Assembly: GCF_029637605.1 (NCBI RefSeq) | Contig: NZ_CP121261.1 | Coordinates: 3,658,001 to 3,722,000 of the forward strand | Direction of reading: 5' to 3' | DNA from: Achromobacter spanius | GTDB lineage: Bacteria; Pseudomonadota; Gammaproteobacteria; Burkholderiales; Burkholderiaceae_B | Length of the DNA stretch: 64,000 nucleotides | In this document: in pieces, positions 54,631 to 62,098 of the stretch | Position numbering within the stretch: the stretch's first letter is position 1 | How the letters are laid out: every line of letters begins with the position of its first letter | Position numbers and translations under genes: made by a program | Notes under the pieces: model-generated | What the model was told of the DNA's origin: nothing | Database searches by the model: none | Seen by the model: the letters and a program-made list of their open reading frames with translations, nothing else

Positions 54631-55710
54631 CTATGGCCGCGTCTTCCCCGTAATGTCGAAGGGCCTCTCTGCTAGCCATAAAAGACGTTCGGGCTCTGAC
54701 CGAAACCAGACGAATGACCCCCAAGCCAACGTCGGCAAGGCCTTCTTGAAAGCACTGTCAGCCCGGTCCTCGAAAGCCGTACCAAAATAGCACTGTTTTT
54801 CGGGAAACCCCGCCACCCGCACGTATGACAGCAATGCATCTTTGCGCGCTTGCGTCATCGGCCCGTCTGAGGCTACGACTTCCACAAAGACGAGCGCAGT
54901 GTCCTCGCCTGAATCACCAACGTTGACCAGAATGATGTCCGGCAACACTTTGGATGCATCTATATTGAGCCCAAGGGATTGCGCCACCATATCATCGTGG
55001 TAACGGACCTTGGCCCCGCTTTCCGACATCCACAAGAGCGCGGCGGCACCCAAAAAGGACTCGGAAAAATTCTCAACAACGCCTTTCGAAATCAACGACG
55101 ATGGACCTGGAGCTAGCTTAATGACGCTCCCATCAGGACACCGAACCGACACCTCGTCATCACGCCTTACTTTGCCGGCAGCGATTACTTTCATACGCGC
55201 CCGCGCAGCGGAAGACAAATGTCTCCCCTGCCATGACTCTACTGCGGCTTCAAACCGTTCCTCCGTCAGAGCTGGGTCGAAAAGCTCAGCAAAATCAGTC
55301 TTCAAGAAATAAATCGGCTTACTAGAAGTTGTCGGAATGCCAGGAATTTTCCCCACAGCACCGATATCGACCAAGCCCAGACGGATAGTTTCATCGCGAA
55401 TTGGTTCGCGAGTCGTGTCTGCATACCATCGCTCACCCTCGGGTCGGAAACCGGGCCGGTTTGAGTTAGCAACCCAAGCCAAGCGGTCCATGTCATCGGT
55501 CAAAGCTGCTTGGTCTGCCGTGTAAAAGTACACATGACTTGGACGCAGAAGCCGGCCTTCCCCTTCAACCATGCCCCCATACAGAAAAACCCAAACGGTC
55601 TTCGCCGCCATTTCCCTGGTCAGCGGGCCACGCATTTCCAGCCCTGCCGGGAAAATCTTGAGTAATCGGGCCTGAATTTCGGCGATAGACAATAGTGGAG
55701 GCAGGCTCAT
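54631..55710 (-). CDS. BsuBI/PstI-type type II restriction endonuclease
   Basis: 359 residues. The C-terminal catalytic region shows VLPDIILVNVG ... TALVFVEVVASDGPMT, the PD...ExV variant typical of BsuBI/PstI enzymes, which cut CTGCAG. The N-terminal domain (MSLPPLLSIAEIQARLLKIFP) matches the helical region of the family. The start is ATG 55710, overlapping the methyltransferase stop as ATGA behind GGGGGGAGA. The recognition sequence is inferred, not shown. Confidence 0.88.
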   Translation of the reverse strand: MSLPPLLSIAEIQARLLKIFPAGLEMRGPLTREMAAKTVWVFLYGGMVEGEGRLLRPSHVYFYTADQAALTDDMDRLAWVANSNRPGFRPEGERWYADTTREPIRDETIRLGLVDIGAVGKIPGIPTTSSKPIYFLKTDFAELFDPALTEERFEAAVESWQGRHLSSAARARMKVIAAGKVRRDDEVSVRCPDGSVIKLAPGPSSLISKGVVENFSESFLGAAALLWMSESGAKVRYHDDMVAQSLGLNIDASKVLPDIILVNVGDSGEDTALVFVEVVASDGPMTQARKDALLSYVRVAGFPEKQCYFGTAFEDRADSAFKKALPTLAWGSFVWFRSEPERLLWLAERPFDITGKTRP

Positions 55711-57230
55711 TCTCCCCCCGCACACATCGCTTGTTGCTCAGCAGGAATGGCAAGCTCCTCATCGACCACACGGTCAATTGCCGACAGTGTTGGGGTAGCA
55801 CCAACACGTTCACCTATTCTCACCAGCAGAGCCAAAGGCGGCAGCGGCAGTTTTCTCAATTCGGTCGCATTGATTTGCGTACTGCCAGCAAGCGCGCGGA
55901 AATGTTCATCCACAACACTGCTCGCCAGAAACGCCGAAATACCGCGCGCTTCAGCTTGCGTCATCGTCCCCCCTTTGCGATAGATATAGTTCAGGTGATT
56001 CTCAAGGCCAATTGCGGCACCAGGCAATTGGCCGAGATACGCCGCGCATGTCACTCGACGCTCGTCTTCCTTTGGCGAAAATCTTCGCATCACCACCATT
56101 GGAGCATTGGGCACCAACATCCACGCACTTTCAGCAGATGCCACAATATGCTCGCGCTTCTTCTGCACAGGCCATTGAATATGTTGCTGCCTGACGTGTT
56201 GGAGCCAAAGTAGAGGAACCGTGTTCTCACCACCGAATTCCCGAATCTGCTGCTTTGCTCGGAACGCGACCACAGGGCCTGTTGAGACCGTCAAACCATA
56301 GGTCTTCAGCGTCGCGGTCCATCCTTCAAACGGGTCGGCGCTTGCCGTTGGCAATGAGAACATGGCGTGCTCATCGGAGCCCACAACCCGTTCAATCGGT
56401 ATCGCTTGCATACCCGCTGCGGCAAGGTCATTTGCGCCCTGACTACGCGTAACCTGAATGTTTGCCCCAACCTCGACCTGCGTTCGCCCGACGCCCCAAG
56501 CAATGACTGTCTCTTGAAGCACAGCGTCTTCTTCGAAACCCTCCGTGCGACTCTCGAAGGCGTGCAAACGATTGATGGTCAGGTGCCGCAACATTGTGCG
56601 GCGTGCCGCCTTAAAATAGGCTCCGGCCATCCAGCTGCGCGGAGTGATGAAACACCAGCCTCCGTCGGGTGGCGTAAGCCTGGCTGTGGCGGCCATAAAC
56701 AGCGCGTAAATGTTCGGCTGACCATAGACGGCGTAAGCATGCAGCGCTGCTCGCGGGTCCGTAGTCTTATTTAGCTTCAAGAACGGCGGATTCGCGATAG
56801 TCATCAAACCTGGCAAGGGGTCCGCACGCAGCGCGAAGTCCGAAAGCAGGAAGTCTTCATTACGAATCACGTAGTCAAACGCGACGCCGTTTTGCTCGCA
56901 CACCGCTAGTATTTGCTCGCAAAGGGACTGGAGTCCCGGTATCAACCTGGACTCCAGTTCGTACAGAAGTAGCTCAATTCGGCTTGGCCGCTCCATCTGC
57001 GGCTTCGACAGCAGCGCCTGGACAGCTGCTGCTGCCAAGATGCCGGCGCCAGCTGCTGGCTCAAGAACCTTGGCCGTCGACTGAGTCGCGTTCGCCACGA
57101 GGCTTTGCGCCATGAAATTCGCAACGGTGGGCGGAGTCATGAACTGACCCATCGCACGCTGTTCCGCACGGCTCAACGTCGCGGTGAAGGCGCGCCCAGC
57201 GGAGTGTGCTATGTCGACTAAGGAGTTCAT
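55707..57230 (-). CDS. N6-adenine DNA methyltransferase of the PstI-type R-M system
   Basis: 507 residues. Gamma-class order: motif X GQFMTPPTVANFMA (29-42), SAM motif I VLEPAAGAGI (55-64) and catalytic motif IV NPPF (147-150). A target-recognition region fills the C-terminal half, with NHLNYIYRKGG near 430. It protects host sites against the endonuclease encoded next in the operon. It is transcribed toward the restriction gene, so modification precedes restriction. Confidence 0.9.
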   Translation of the reverse strand: MNSLVDIAHSAGRAFTATLSRAEQRAMGQFMTPPTVANFMAQSLVANATQSTAKVLEPAAGAGILAAAAVQALLSKPQMERPSRIELLLYELESRLIPGLQSLCEQILAVCEQNGVAFDYVIRNEDFLLSDFALRADPLPGLMTIANPPFLKLNKTTDPRAALHAYAVYGQPNIYALFMAATARLTPPDGGWCFITPRSWMAGAYFKAARRTMLRHLTINRLHAFESRTEGFEEDAVLQETVIAWGVGRTQVEVGANIQVTRSQGANDLAAAGMQAIPIERVVGSDEHAMFSLPTASADPFEGWTATLKTYGLTVSTGPVVAFRAKQQIREFGGENTVPLLWLQHVRQQHIQWPVQKKREHIVASAESAWMLVPNAPMVVMRRFSPKEDERRVTCAAYLGQLPGAAIGLENHLNYIYRKGGTMTQAEARGISAFLASSVVDEHFRALAGSTQINATELRKLPLPPLALLVRIGERVGATPTLSAIDRVVDEELAIPAEQQAMCAGGE

Positions 57231-57423
57231 TTCAACCTACCAGATGCCCAAAAAAACCCACCGTTAGGTGGGCCATGCTGCGCACGCGATGCTAACACGT
57301 TGCCCCCGAGACTCGGCAGCTGACGAATGCTGTCGCCAGGGTCAGGTTGTGCTCGAAGGCAGTAACGAATTCGTAGCCCCAGACCGGAGGCGACTCATCT
57401 CGGTGAGTCGGACCCGTCAGCAG

Positions 57424-58701
57424 CTATCGGCCAAACTCCAGGTACTCCAACATACGTTCAAGTGCATCCCTCTTTTCATCCTGAAAGTCGTAGTTGTTGT
57501 AGTGCCTGGTTTCTACCCCGGTTAGATTGTGGGACTGTAGGTGATTACGAACCTCCGCACTTACCTTGAGCTTTGCCAAAAGCGTCGCCACGCCTGAACG
57601 CACGCGCTTCAGTTCGAAGCCTTCGAGTTTGCCTCCAACAACTCGCTTGGCCCACGAGCGAGCAGTCGTAGCACTGAGATGCCTCCCAGGCATTACCGTT
57701 ATTGCGAAATCTCCGCTCGCCGTAAGTTGACTTAAGGCCTCATCAATCACGGGAATCCGCGGCAAGTGAATCGGCCTGCGGGTACCCGAGCGCCCCTTCG
57801 TGTCAATCAACGTAATAAAGTCTTCCTGAATATCGTCCGCGCGTAGCCGGACGAACTGCTCAATCCGTTGGCCGCCGAGCATCAAATGCAGTCTCAACAA
57901 CGCGGCCTCCTGCCCGGGAACATTGATTAGTCTCCAGTAGACACGCATCTCGTCCGGCGTTAAGGGGTTCTTGTCCGACCCGCGAGACTGCCTCACGCCA
58001 GCCACATCCGCGACCGGATTGTGGCGAATCTTGAACTTTGCCAACGCCTCCGAGACCGCAGCATTCTGTTCAGGGTTCTTTGCTCGCTCGAAGGCGGAGC
58101 TCAAATACGCCTTGAGTTTACGAGCCGTGTTGCGCTTGCCAGCAGTGGATAGCGGCCTTAGCACCTCAGCAATCTGCTCACTCGTTACCTTGTTCGCTCG
58201 TGAGGCTGCGACAGCGGGGAATGGCTTTTGCACGTTTTTCGCAAAGAGGTTCCTCGCCTGCTTGCCGGTCTCAGCATTTCGCTCCGCCAACTGCTCCACA
58301 TAAAAGGCATAGAGCTTGCCTAACGTGTAGCCCTCCGCGGCACTTTCCTCCCGCTTTGCCTGGGCTTTGGCCTTCTCCTCGTTCACGACAGCTCTATAGC
58401 CACCCTCAGCTTGAGCCTCATAGTGCTTCGCGGCCATCGCGGCCGCCGCTGTACGAGCCGCCTGCAACGAATAGCCTTTGCTGGTGGGTGAGAGACTCTT
58501 TGGCGCAGCAGATGAGTCATAGAGACCGATAGGGTAACGGTCGCTCTTTCCAGCCAACGTGACACGCCAGTAGAACGAGAGAACCCCCTGCCCTGATTTC
58601 CGTAGCTCTAATGAGCCACATGGAGGCACTGACTCCAACCTCAAGAATTGCCGCGGCTTGATTGCCTGGACCGCGTCACGCAATGACAGGACTTTCTTCA
58701 A
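57424..58701 (-). CDS. Tyrosine-type site-specific integrase
   Basis: 425 residues from TTG 58701; an in-frame stop lies four codons upstream and no ATG is available, so TTG is the first usable start. The catalytic set is visible: Arg in MLGGQRIEQFVRL, the R-region FELKRVRSGVATLL and nucleophile Tyr in GVETRHYNNYDF. The N-terminal arm-binding domain resembles P4-type integrases (WRVTLAGKSDRYPIGLY). It lies 149 bases from attR and should drive integration into tRNA-Leu. Confidence 0.93.
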   Translation of the reverse strand: MKKVLSLRDAVQAIKPRQFLRLESVPPCGSLELRKSGQGVLSFYWRVTLAGKSDRYPIGLYDSSAAPKSLSPTSKGYSLQAARTAAAAMAAKHYEAQAEGGYRAVVNEEKAKAQAKREESAAEGYTLGKLYAFYVEQLAERNAETGKQARNLFAKNVQKPFPAVAASRANKVTSEQIAEVLRPLSTAGKRNTARKLKAYLSSAFERAKNPEQNAAVSEALAKFKIRHNPVADVAGVRQSRGSDKNPLTPDEMRVYWRLINVPGQEAALLRLHLMLGGQRIEQFVRLRADDIQEDFITLIDTKGRSGTRRPIHLPRIPVIDEALSQLTASGDFAITVMPGRHLSATTARSWAKRVVGGKLEGFELKRVRSGVATLLAKLKVSAEVRNHLQSHNLTGVETRHYNNYDFQDEKRDALERMLEYLEFGR

Positions 58702-58754
58702 TGGCTCGACCTATCTGTTTACAGTTATGTGCACAGTTTAGCGCCAAATGAAGC

Positions 58755-58843
58755 TGGATGCAGCCGGACAACACTGGACTTCATATTGTTATAAATCAAT
58801 AGGTTAAAGATAGAACGTTGTCCAGCCGCATCCAATGAAGTCC
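58755..58843. repeat. Imperfect inverted repeats between integrase and attR
   Basis: TGGATGCAGCCGGACAAC (58755-58772) is inverted at 58817-58834 (16 of 18). A second pair, GGACTTCAT (58776-58784) / ATGAAGTCC (58835-58843), is perfect. The spacer is AT-rich. It is probably a binding region for integrase or an excision factor. Confidence 0.55.
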
Positions 58844-58849
58844 TAAACT

Positions 58850-58908
58850 AGGGGACTCAAAATCCCCCGCCGCAAGGCGTGCCGGTTCGATTCCGGCCCC
58901 GGGCACCA
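58850..58908 (+). repeat. attR core repeat
   Basis: 59 bases identical to the 3' part of tRNA-Leu (45096-45154), from the anticodon stem through CCA. Without the 5' half it is not a functional tRNA. A candidate arm site TGTGCACAGTTT is at 58728-58739. Confidence 0.95.
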
Positions 58909-59068
58909 GAAAGCTCTCAAGCATCCGCCGGTTTTTTTATCGACCGCGCACCGCAAATTTCTCAGCATTTACTGCACCATACGTTCCGCCTCTTGCTGGC
59001 GTAGAGCGATGTGGTCGCGTACGGCAGGTTCGTTTGATGAGCCGAGAATGGGCTACCGAAGATTCCAA

Positions 59069-59096
59069 AGCCTCTGCACAAGCAGAGGCTTTTTTT
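59069..59096 (+). terminator. Rho-independent terminator, probably the former tRNA-Leu terminator
   Basis: AGCCTCTGC and GCAGAGGCT form a perfect 9-bp stem around ACAA, followed by six further T. No gene lies between it and attR. Before integration it would have stood about 160 bases after tRNA-Leu. Confidence 0.88.
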
Positions 59097-59166
59097 CGCT
59101 GATACGCTTGGCGCGGAACAACGCAAGCCGCACGTTCAGCTACGCTTGTACGGCTGCTTCCCAAGA

Positions 59167-59201
59167 TACCCAATTTGGGTACAATCAAACCCAATATGGG
59201 T
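59167..59201 (+). promoter_or_regulatory. Tandem operators over promoter and start codon of the MNT-HEPN pair
   Basis: TACCCAATTTGGGTA (59167-59181) and ACCCAATATGGGT (59189-59201) are near-identical palindromes with centres 21 bases apart, two helical turns. TACAAT (59180-59185) between them is a good -10 box, placing the RNA start near 59192. The ATG at 59196 lies inside the second palindrome. This predicts a nearly leaderless, autorepressed message. Confidence 0.7.
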
Positions 59202-59813
59202 ATAACGATCGAAGCCCCTCTCACGCACAGCGGTCTCGCCGACGCGCTTTTCCCTGGCACCAAACAACGGGTGCTGGGGTTGCTGTTCGGCCAACCGGAT
59301 CGCAGCTTCTATGCCACGGAAATAATCGGTCTAGTCTCCAGCGGATCCGGATCGGTGCAACGCGAGTTGGCCAACTTGGCGCAGACCGGCTTGGTCACGG
59401 TGAAGGCGGTCGGCAATCAGAAGCACTACCAAGCCAATCCCGACTCGCCCATCTTCGCGGAGCTATGCGCGATTGTGCAGAAGACCATCGGCTTGGCCGG
59501 ACCGCTACGCGAGGCGCTCGCCCCTTTGGCCCCGAAGATCATTGCGGCGTTCGTCTACGGCTCGGTGGCTAAAAACACCGACACCGCACGCAGCGATATT
59601 GATCTGATGCTGCTTAGTGACGACATCAGCTACGGCGATGTGTTTGCGGCGCTGGAGGACGTGGGGAATAGGCTCGGCCGGCCGGTGAATCCGACCATCC
59701 TCACGCGCAAGGAATTCACGAAGCGCGTAGAGGCACAAGAGTCCTTCCTGACCCGAGTGCTGGCGCAACCCAAGATTTGGATCATAGGAGCCGACGGTGA
59801 CCTCCCCACTTGA
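59196..59813 (+). CDS. Winged-helix / nucleotidyltransferase fusion antitoxin (MNT)
   Basis: 205 residues from ATG 59196 (TTG 59175 is possible). Residues 10-80 form a winged helix (RVLGLLFGQPDRSFYATEIIGLVSSGSGSVQRELANLAQTGLV). The C-terminal domain carries the minimal nucleotidyltransferase motif VYGSVAKNTDTARSDIDLMLL (Gly-Ser-x10-Asp-x-Asp). In MNT-HEPN systems the nucleotidyltransferase modifies and silences the HEPN toxin; here the fused DNA-binding domain also provides the repressor. The gene overlaps the next one by 17 bases. Confidence 0.85.
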   Translation: MGITIEAPLTHSGLADALFPGTKQRVLGLLFGQPDRSFYATEIIGLVSSGSGSVQRELANLAQTGLVTVKAVGNQKHYQANPDSPIFAELCAIVQKTIGLAGPLREALAPLAPKIIAAFVYGSVAKNTDTARSDIDLMLLSDDISYGDVFAALEDVGNRLGRPVNPTILTRKEFTKRVEAQESFLTRVLAQPKIWIIGADGDLPT

Positions 59814-60222
59814 AAAGCTGAGTGGCCCGGGAAAATCGCTGAAGGCTGAGCCTCCCGATATCAAAGAGTTTGAAGGCCTGAAACGCTCCGGGCACGCAAG
59901 GCTGCGCGACGCCTGCAACGTGTCGCTTTCAATAGAGAGCCGCTTCGACTTGGCCTACAACGCCGCCCATGCGCTGTGCTTGGCGGCGTTACGTAGAAGT
60001 GGCTATCGCTGCACCAATCGCTATCTTGTCTTTCAGCTTTTGCCGCACACACTAGGAGTCGGGCCTGAGGTGTGGCGAGTGCTGTCGAAATGCCATGACA
60101 TCCGTAATCTTGGTGAGTACGAGGGCGACTTGAATGTGGATGAGCGGATCGTCACTGATCTGGTGGCGGCATGCCAGGTTGTTGCGGCGAAGGTTGATGC
60201 GTTGGCGCCGATAGACGCGTGA
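59797..60222 (+). CDS. HEPN-like toxin partner
   Basis: 141 residues from GTG 59797 behind ATAGGAG. An all-helical chain with SRFDLAYNAAHALCLAALRRSGYR and a C-terminal CHDIRNLGEYEG fits the HEPN fold. The classical Rx4-6H RNase motif is not exact, so nuclease activity is uncertain. Overlap with the nucleotidyltransferase gene makes it the toxin half of an MNT-HEPN pair. Confidence 0.78.
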   Translation: MTSPLEKLSGPGKSLKAEPPDIKEFEGLKRSGHARLRDACNVSLSIESRFDLAYNAAHALCLAALRRSGYRCTNRYLVFQLLPHTLGVGPEVWRVLSKCHDIRNLGEYEGDLNVDERIVTDLVAACQVVAAKVDALAPIDA

Positions 60223-60523
60223 CGTACTAGCGGCAGCTTGACTCCCCCTTTCCATACAGACAACAATCGGCACAATCGCGCCCGAACCTCTGCTGCTGGC
60301 TAGCCCGGCAACATGTTCGGGCCTTCTCATTTCTGAGGCATGGATTTGGCCCAACAGCCGCGACTTGGGCTTGCCGCTTACGCTGATTTAGAGCCAAGCA
60401 CCACATTCACGACCGCACTCCGGACCTGCCCAGACTTTTAGCGGCTAAAACTACCGTTGCGATAAGCTTGCCTCCACCCGCCCACCTCCCCGTGGACACG
60501 ACCTCTGACGAACCGGAGCACCG
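60223..60523. other. Intergenic region without a recognised feature
   Basis: 301 bases between the HEPN-like gene and the HAD gene. I see no gene, strong promoter or terminator. Confidence 0.5.
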
Positions 60524-61141
60524 ATGGCAATCAAGGCCGTGGCATTTGATGTGTTTGGAACATTGGTCCGCATCGAGCGGCCCACTCGTCCCTTTCGAAA
60601 GTTGGTCCGGCTATTACACGAAGCTGGCCGTCAGCGACAACGCGACGACGGTATTCGGGCAATGAGCAACGTGCTCGACCTTAGACAAGCGGCAAACTTG
60701 TTTGGCGGAATGGTCAGCGAAGAAGACCTATGCGCGTTGGAAGCCGAATTGCATGAAGAGATCCAATCTATCTCTCTCTTCGACGATGCCATTCCCACGA
60801 TGGCGGCTCTAAAAGACCGGGGCATCAAAGTAGCGCTCTGCTCCAACCTTGCCGCGCCTTACGGGCCGCCGGTACTCAAGCTGTTGCCCGTCCAGCCGGA
60901 CTTCTGCGCCTGGTCATACGAAGCCAGCGCCGTGAAGCCGCAGCCAGAAATCTATCAATACCTTTGTGATGGAATTGGCTGCCGACCCGAAGAGATTCTC
61001 ATGGTGGGAGACACCATCGAAGCCGATATGGTCGGGCCTCGCAAATTCGGCATCCATGGATATCACTTGAACAGGCAAGCATCCACGCCAGCCAGCAGCG
61101 ACTCTCTCCGCTCGCTAAGCGATGTACTCCATCTTATTTAA
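60524..61141 (+). CDS. HAD-superfamily hydrolase (haloacid dehalogenase-like)
   Basis: 205 residues. Motif I is VAFDVFGTLVR (nucleophile Asp9; the second Asp is replaced by Phe-Gly-Thr as in 2-haloacid dehalogenases). Motif II is VALCSNLAAP, the motif III lysine is in EASAVKPQPEIY, and motif IV is MVGDTIEADMVG. It probably hydrolyses a phosphate ester or a C-halogen bond in the cytoplasm. It follows the MNT-HEPN pair after a 301-base gap; no functional link is evident. Confidence 0.85.
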   Translation: MAIKAVAFDVFGTLVRIERPTRPFRKLVRLLHEAGRQRQRDDGIRAMSNVLDLRQAANLFGGMVSEEDLCALEAELHEEIQSISLFDDAIPTMAALKDRGIKVALCSNLAAPYGPPVLKLLPVQPDFCAWSYEASAVKPQPEIYQYLCDGIGCRPEEILMVGDTIEADMVGPRKFGIHGYHLNRQASTPASSDSLRSLSDVLHLI

Positions 61142-61197
61142 TCGATTCGCGAGTTTTGTAGCCCGACATTTGCAGCGCCTTCCAGGCGCCCTCAACA

Positions 61198-61830
61198 CTA
61201 GCGCCCCCCCGCCTCCTTAAGCCTTAGACGGTGCGCAGCCACCTTTGCGCGATTGCCGCAAACAGCCGTGCTGCACCATCTGCGTCGGTGGCCGCGCGTG
61301 TGGTCGGCGAATATCAATGTGCAGTGCTGGCCCTCGCACGCCTTCACATTCGAAAAATCTTCTTCGCACACGAACTTGGCAAGCGCTTCGCCAATCGGCA
61401 GTAGCAAGGATTCCGGCGAGCGCCAGCGGCGCGTCATGCGCCACTCAAGCGAGTGGCCGGCACCGGAGTCGTGGGCCACGATCTGCCCAAACCCTTCGTC
61501 TCGTTCCAGCAATCGGTTCAACGGCGCCAACTGCTGAATATCCGCGACCTCGAGCGGCTGTCCTTTACGGCTCAGCACAAATTCCCTGAACCACTCCCGC
61601 AGGCTTCGGGCCTGCGCCGCGACGCTATCGAGCTCGCCGGGCATGGCCTCTGCGCGCAGCGTATCCAGCGTGCTTGCAGGCACAAGGCCCGCTTGCTCTA
61701 TCCACGCCAAGAAGCCGCTACCGCTGTCTATCCAGTCGATCTGCACATCGGTCGGCGTGGCGATGGAGTTGAGGAAATCAAGAGCCATTGCATCGGCAAT
61801 GAATATCGCGGGCGAGCGGTGAAGGCCCAT
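61198..61830 (-). CDS. CGNR zinc-finger transcriptional regulator (ABATE domain)
   Basis: 210 residues. The N-terminal ligand-binding ABATE domain starts MGLHRSPAIFIADAMALDFLNSIATP. The C-terminal CGNR zinc finger is KACEGQHCTLIFADHTRGHRRRWCSTAVCGNRAKVAAHRLR, with four cysteines for zinc and the diagnostic CGNR. It is divergent from the alpha/beta hydrolase gene across a gap full of GGTAAC-type repeats, so it most likely represses that gene and itself. Confidence 0.9.
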   Translation of the reverse strand: MGLHRSPAIFIADAMALDFLNSIATPTDVQIDWIDSGSGFLAWIEQAGLVPASTLDTLRAEAMPGELDSVAAQARSLREWFREFVLSRKGQPLEVADIQQLAPLNRLLERDEGFGQIVAHDSGAGHSLEWRMTRRWRSPESLLLPIGEALAKFVCEEDFSNVKACEGQHCTLIFADHTRGHRRRWCSTAVCGNRAKVAAHRLRLKEAGGR

Positions 61831-61870
61831 GTCAGCACCTCGTGACAGCCCTGGGATGAACCCGGGCGGT

Positions 61871-61951
61871 TGGTAACTTATAAAAAACAGGTTGACAGGT
61901 TACCACCAGCATTAGTAACCTTGCAAACAGGGTTGGTTAGGTTACTAATGC
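61871..61951. promoter_or_regulatory. Repeated GGTTAC operators between CGNR gene and hydrolase
   Basis: GCATTAGTAACCT (61909-61921) and its exact inverse (61939-61951) form a 13-bp inverted repeat. A further pair TGGTAAC (61871-61877) / GTTACCA (61899-61905) gives four GTTAC-type half sites in 81 bases, in the divergent promoter region of the CGNR regulator. Confidence 0.65.
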
Positions 61952-62098
61952 CAGAACCTAGGTTTGGGGAAAGACGCGGCAATACAAGCTGAACAAACTC
62001 TGAACCTCAGGCCAAAAAGCCCTTCCGACAGACGAACCACACACCCAATAGATAACCTATTAAGACCGCCCATACCTGTCACCCAAAAGGAAAATACC

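Larger units (their letters stand above)
45096..58908. mobile_element. Integrative element in tRNA-Leu(CAA) carrying Gabija and a PstI-type R-M system
   Basis: A 59-bp direct repeat bounds the element: the 3' part of tRNA-Leu (45096-45154) and an isolated copy (58850-58908). Inside lie an AlpA-like regulator, a RepC-like initiator, gajAB, unknown genes, R-M genes and, next to the right end, a tyrosine integrase pointing away from attR. The DNA is visibly less GC-rich than the flanks and uses several GTG/TTG starts. No capsid, tail or conjugation genes are present, so it is a defence-bearing island, possibly mobilised by a helper. Confidence 0.93.

Noticed and set aside
54473..54724. 83-codon minus-strand frame over the 3' end of the restriction gene
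   Set aside because: It overlaps the restriction gene in another frame and has no ribosome site or recognisable fold.
58850..58908. A second tRNA-Leu gene
   Set aside because: Only the 3' half is present, without D-arm or 5' acceptor strand. It is the attR copy.
45096..58908. Prophage
   Set aside because: There are no capsid, portal, terminase, tail or lysis genes; only integrase, AlpA-like and replication genes are shared with phages.
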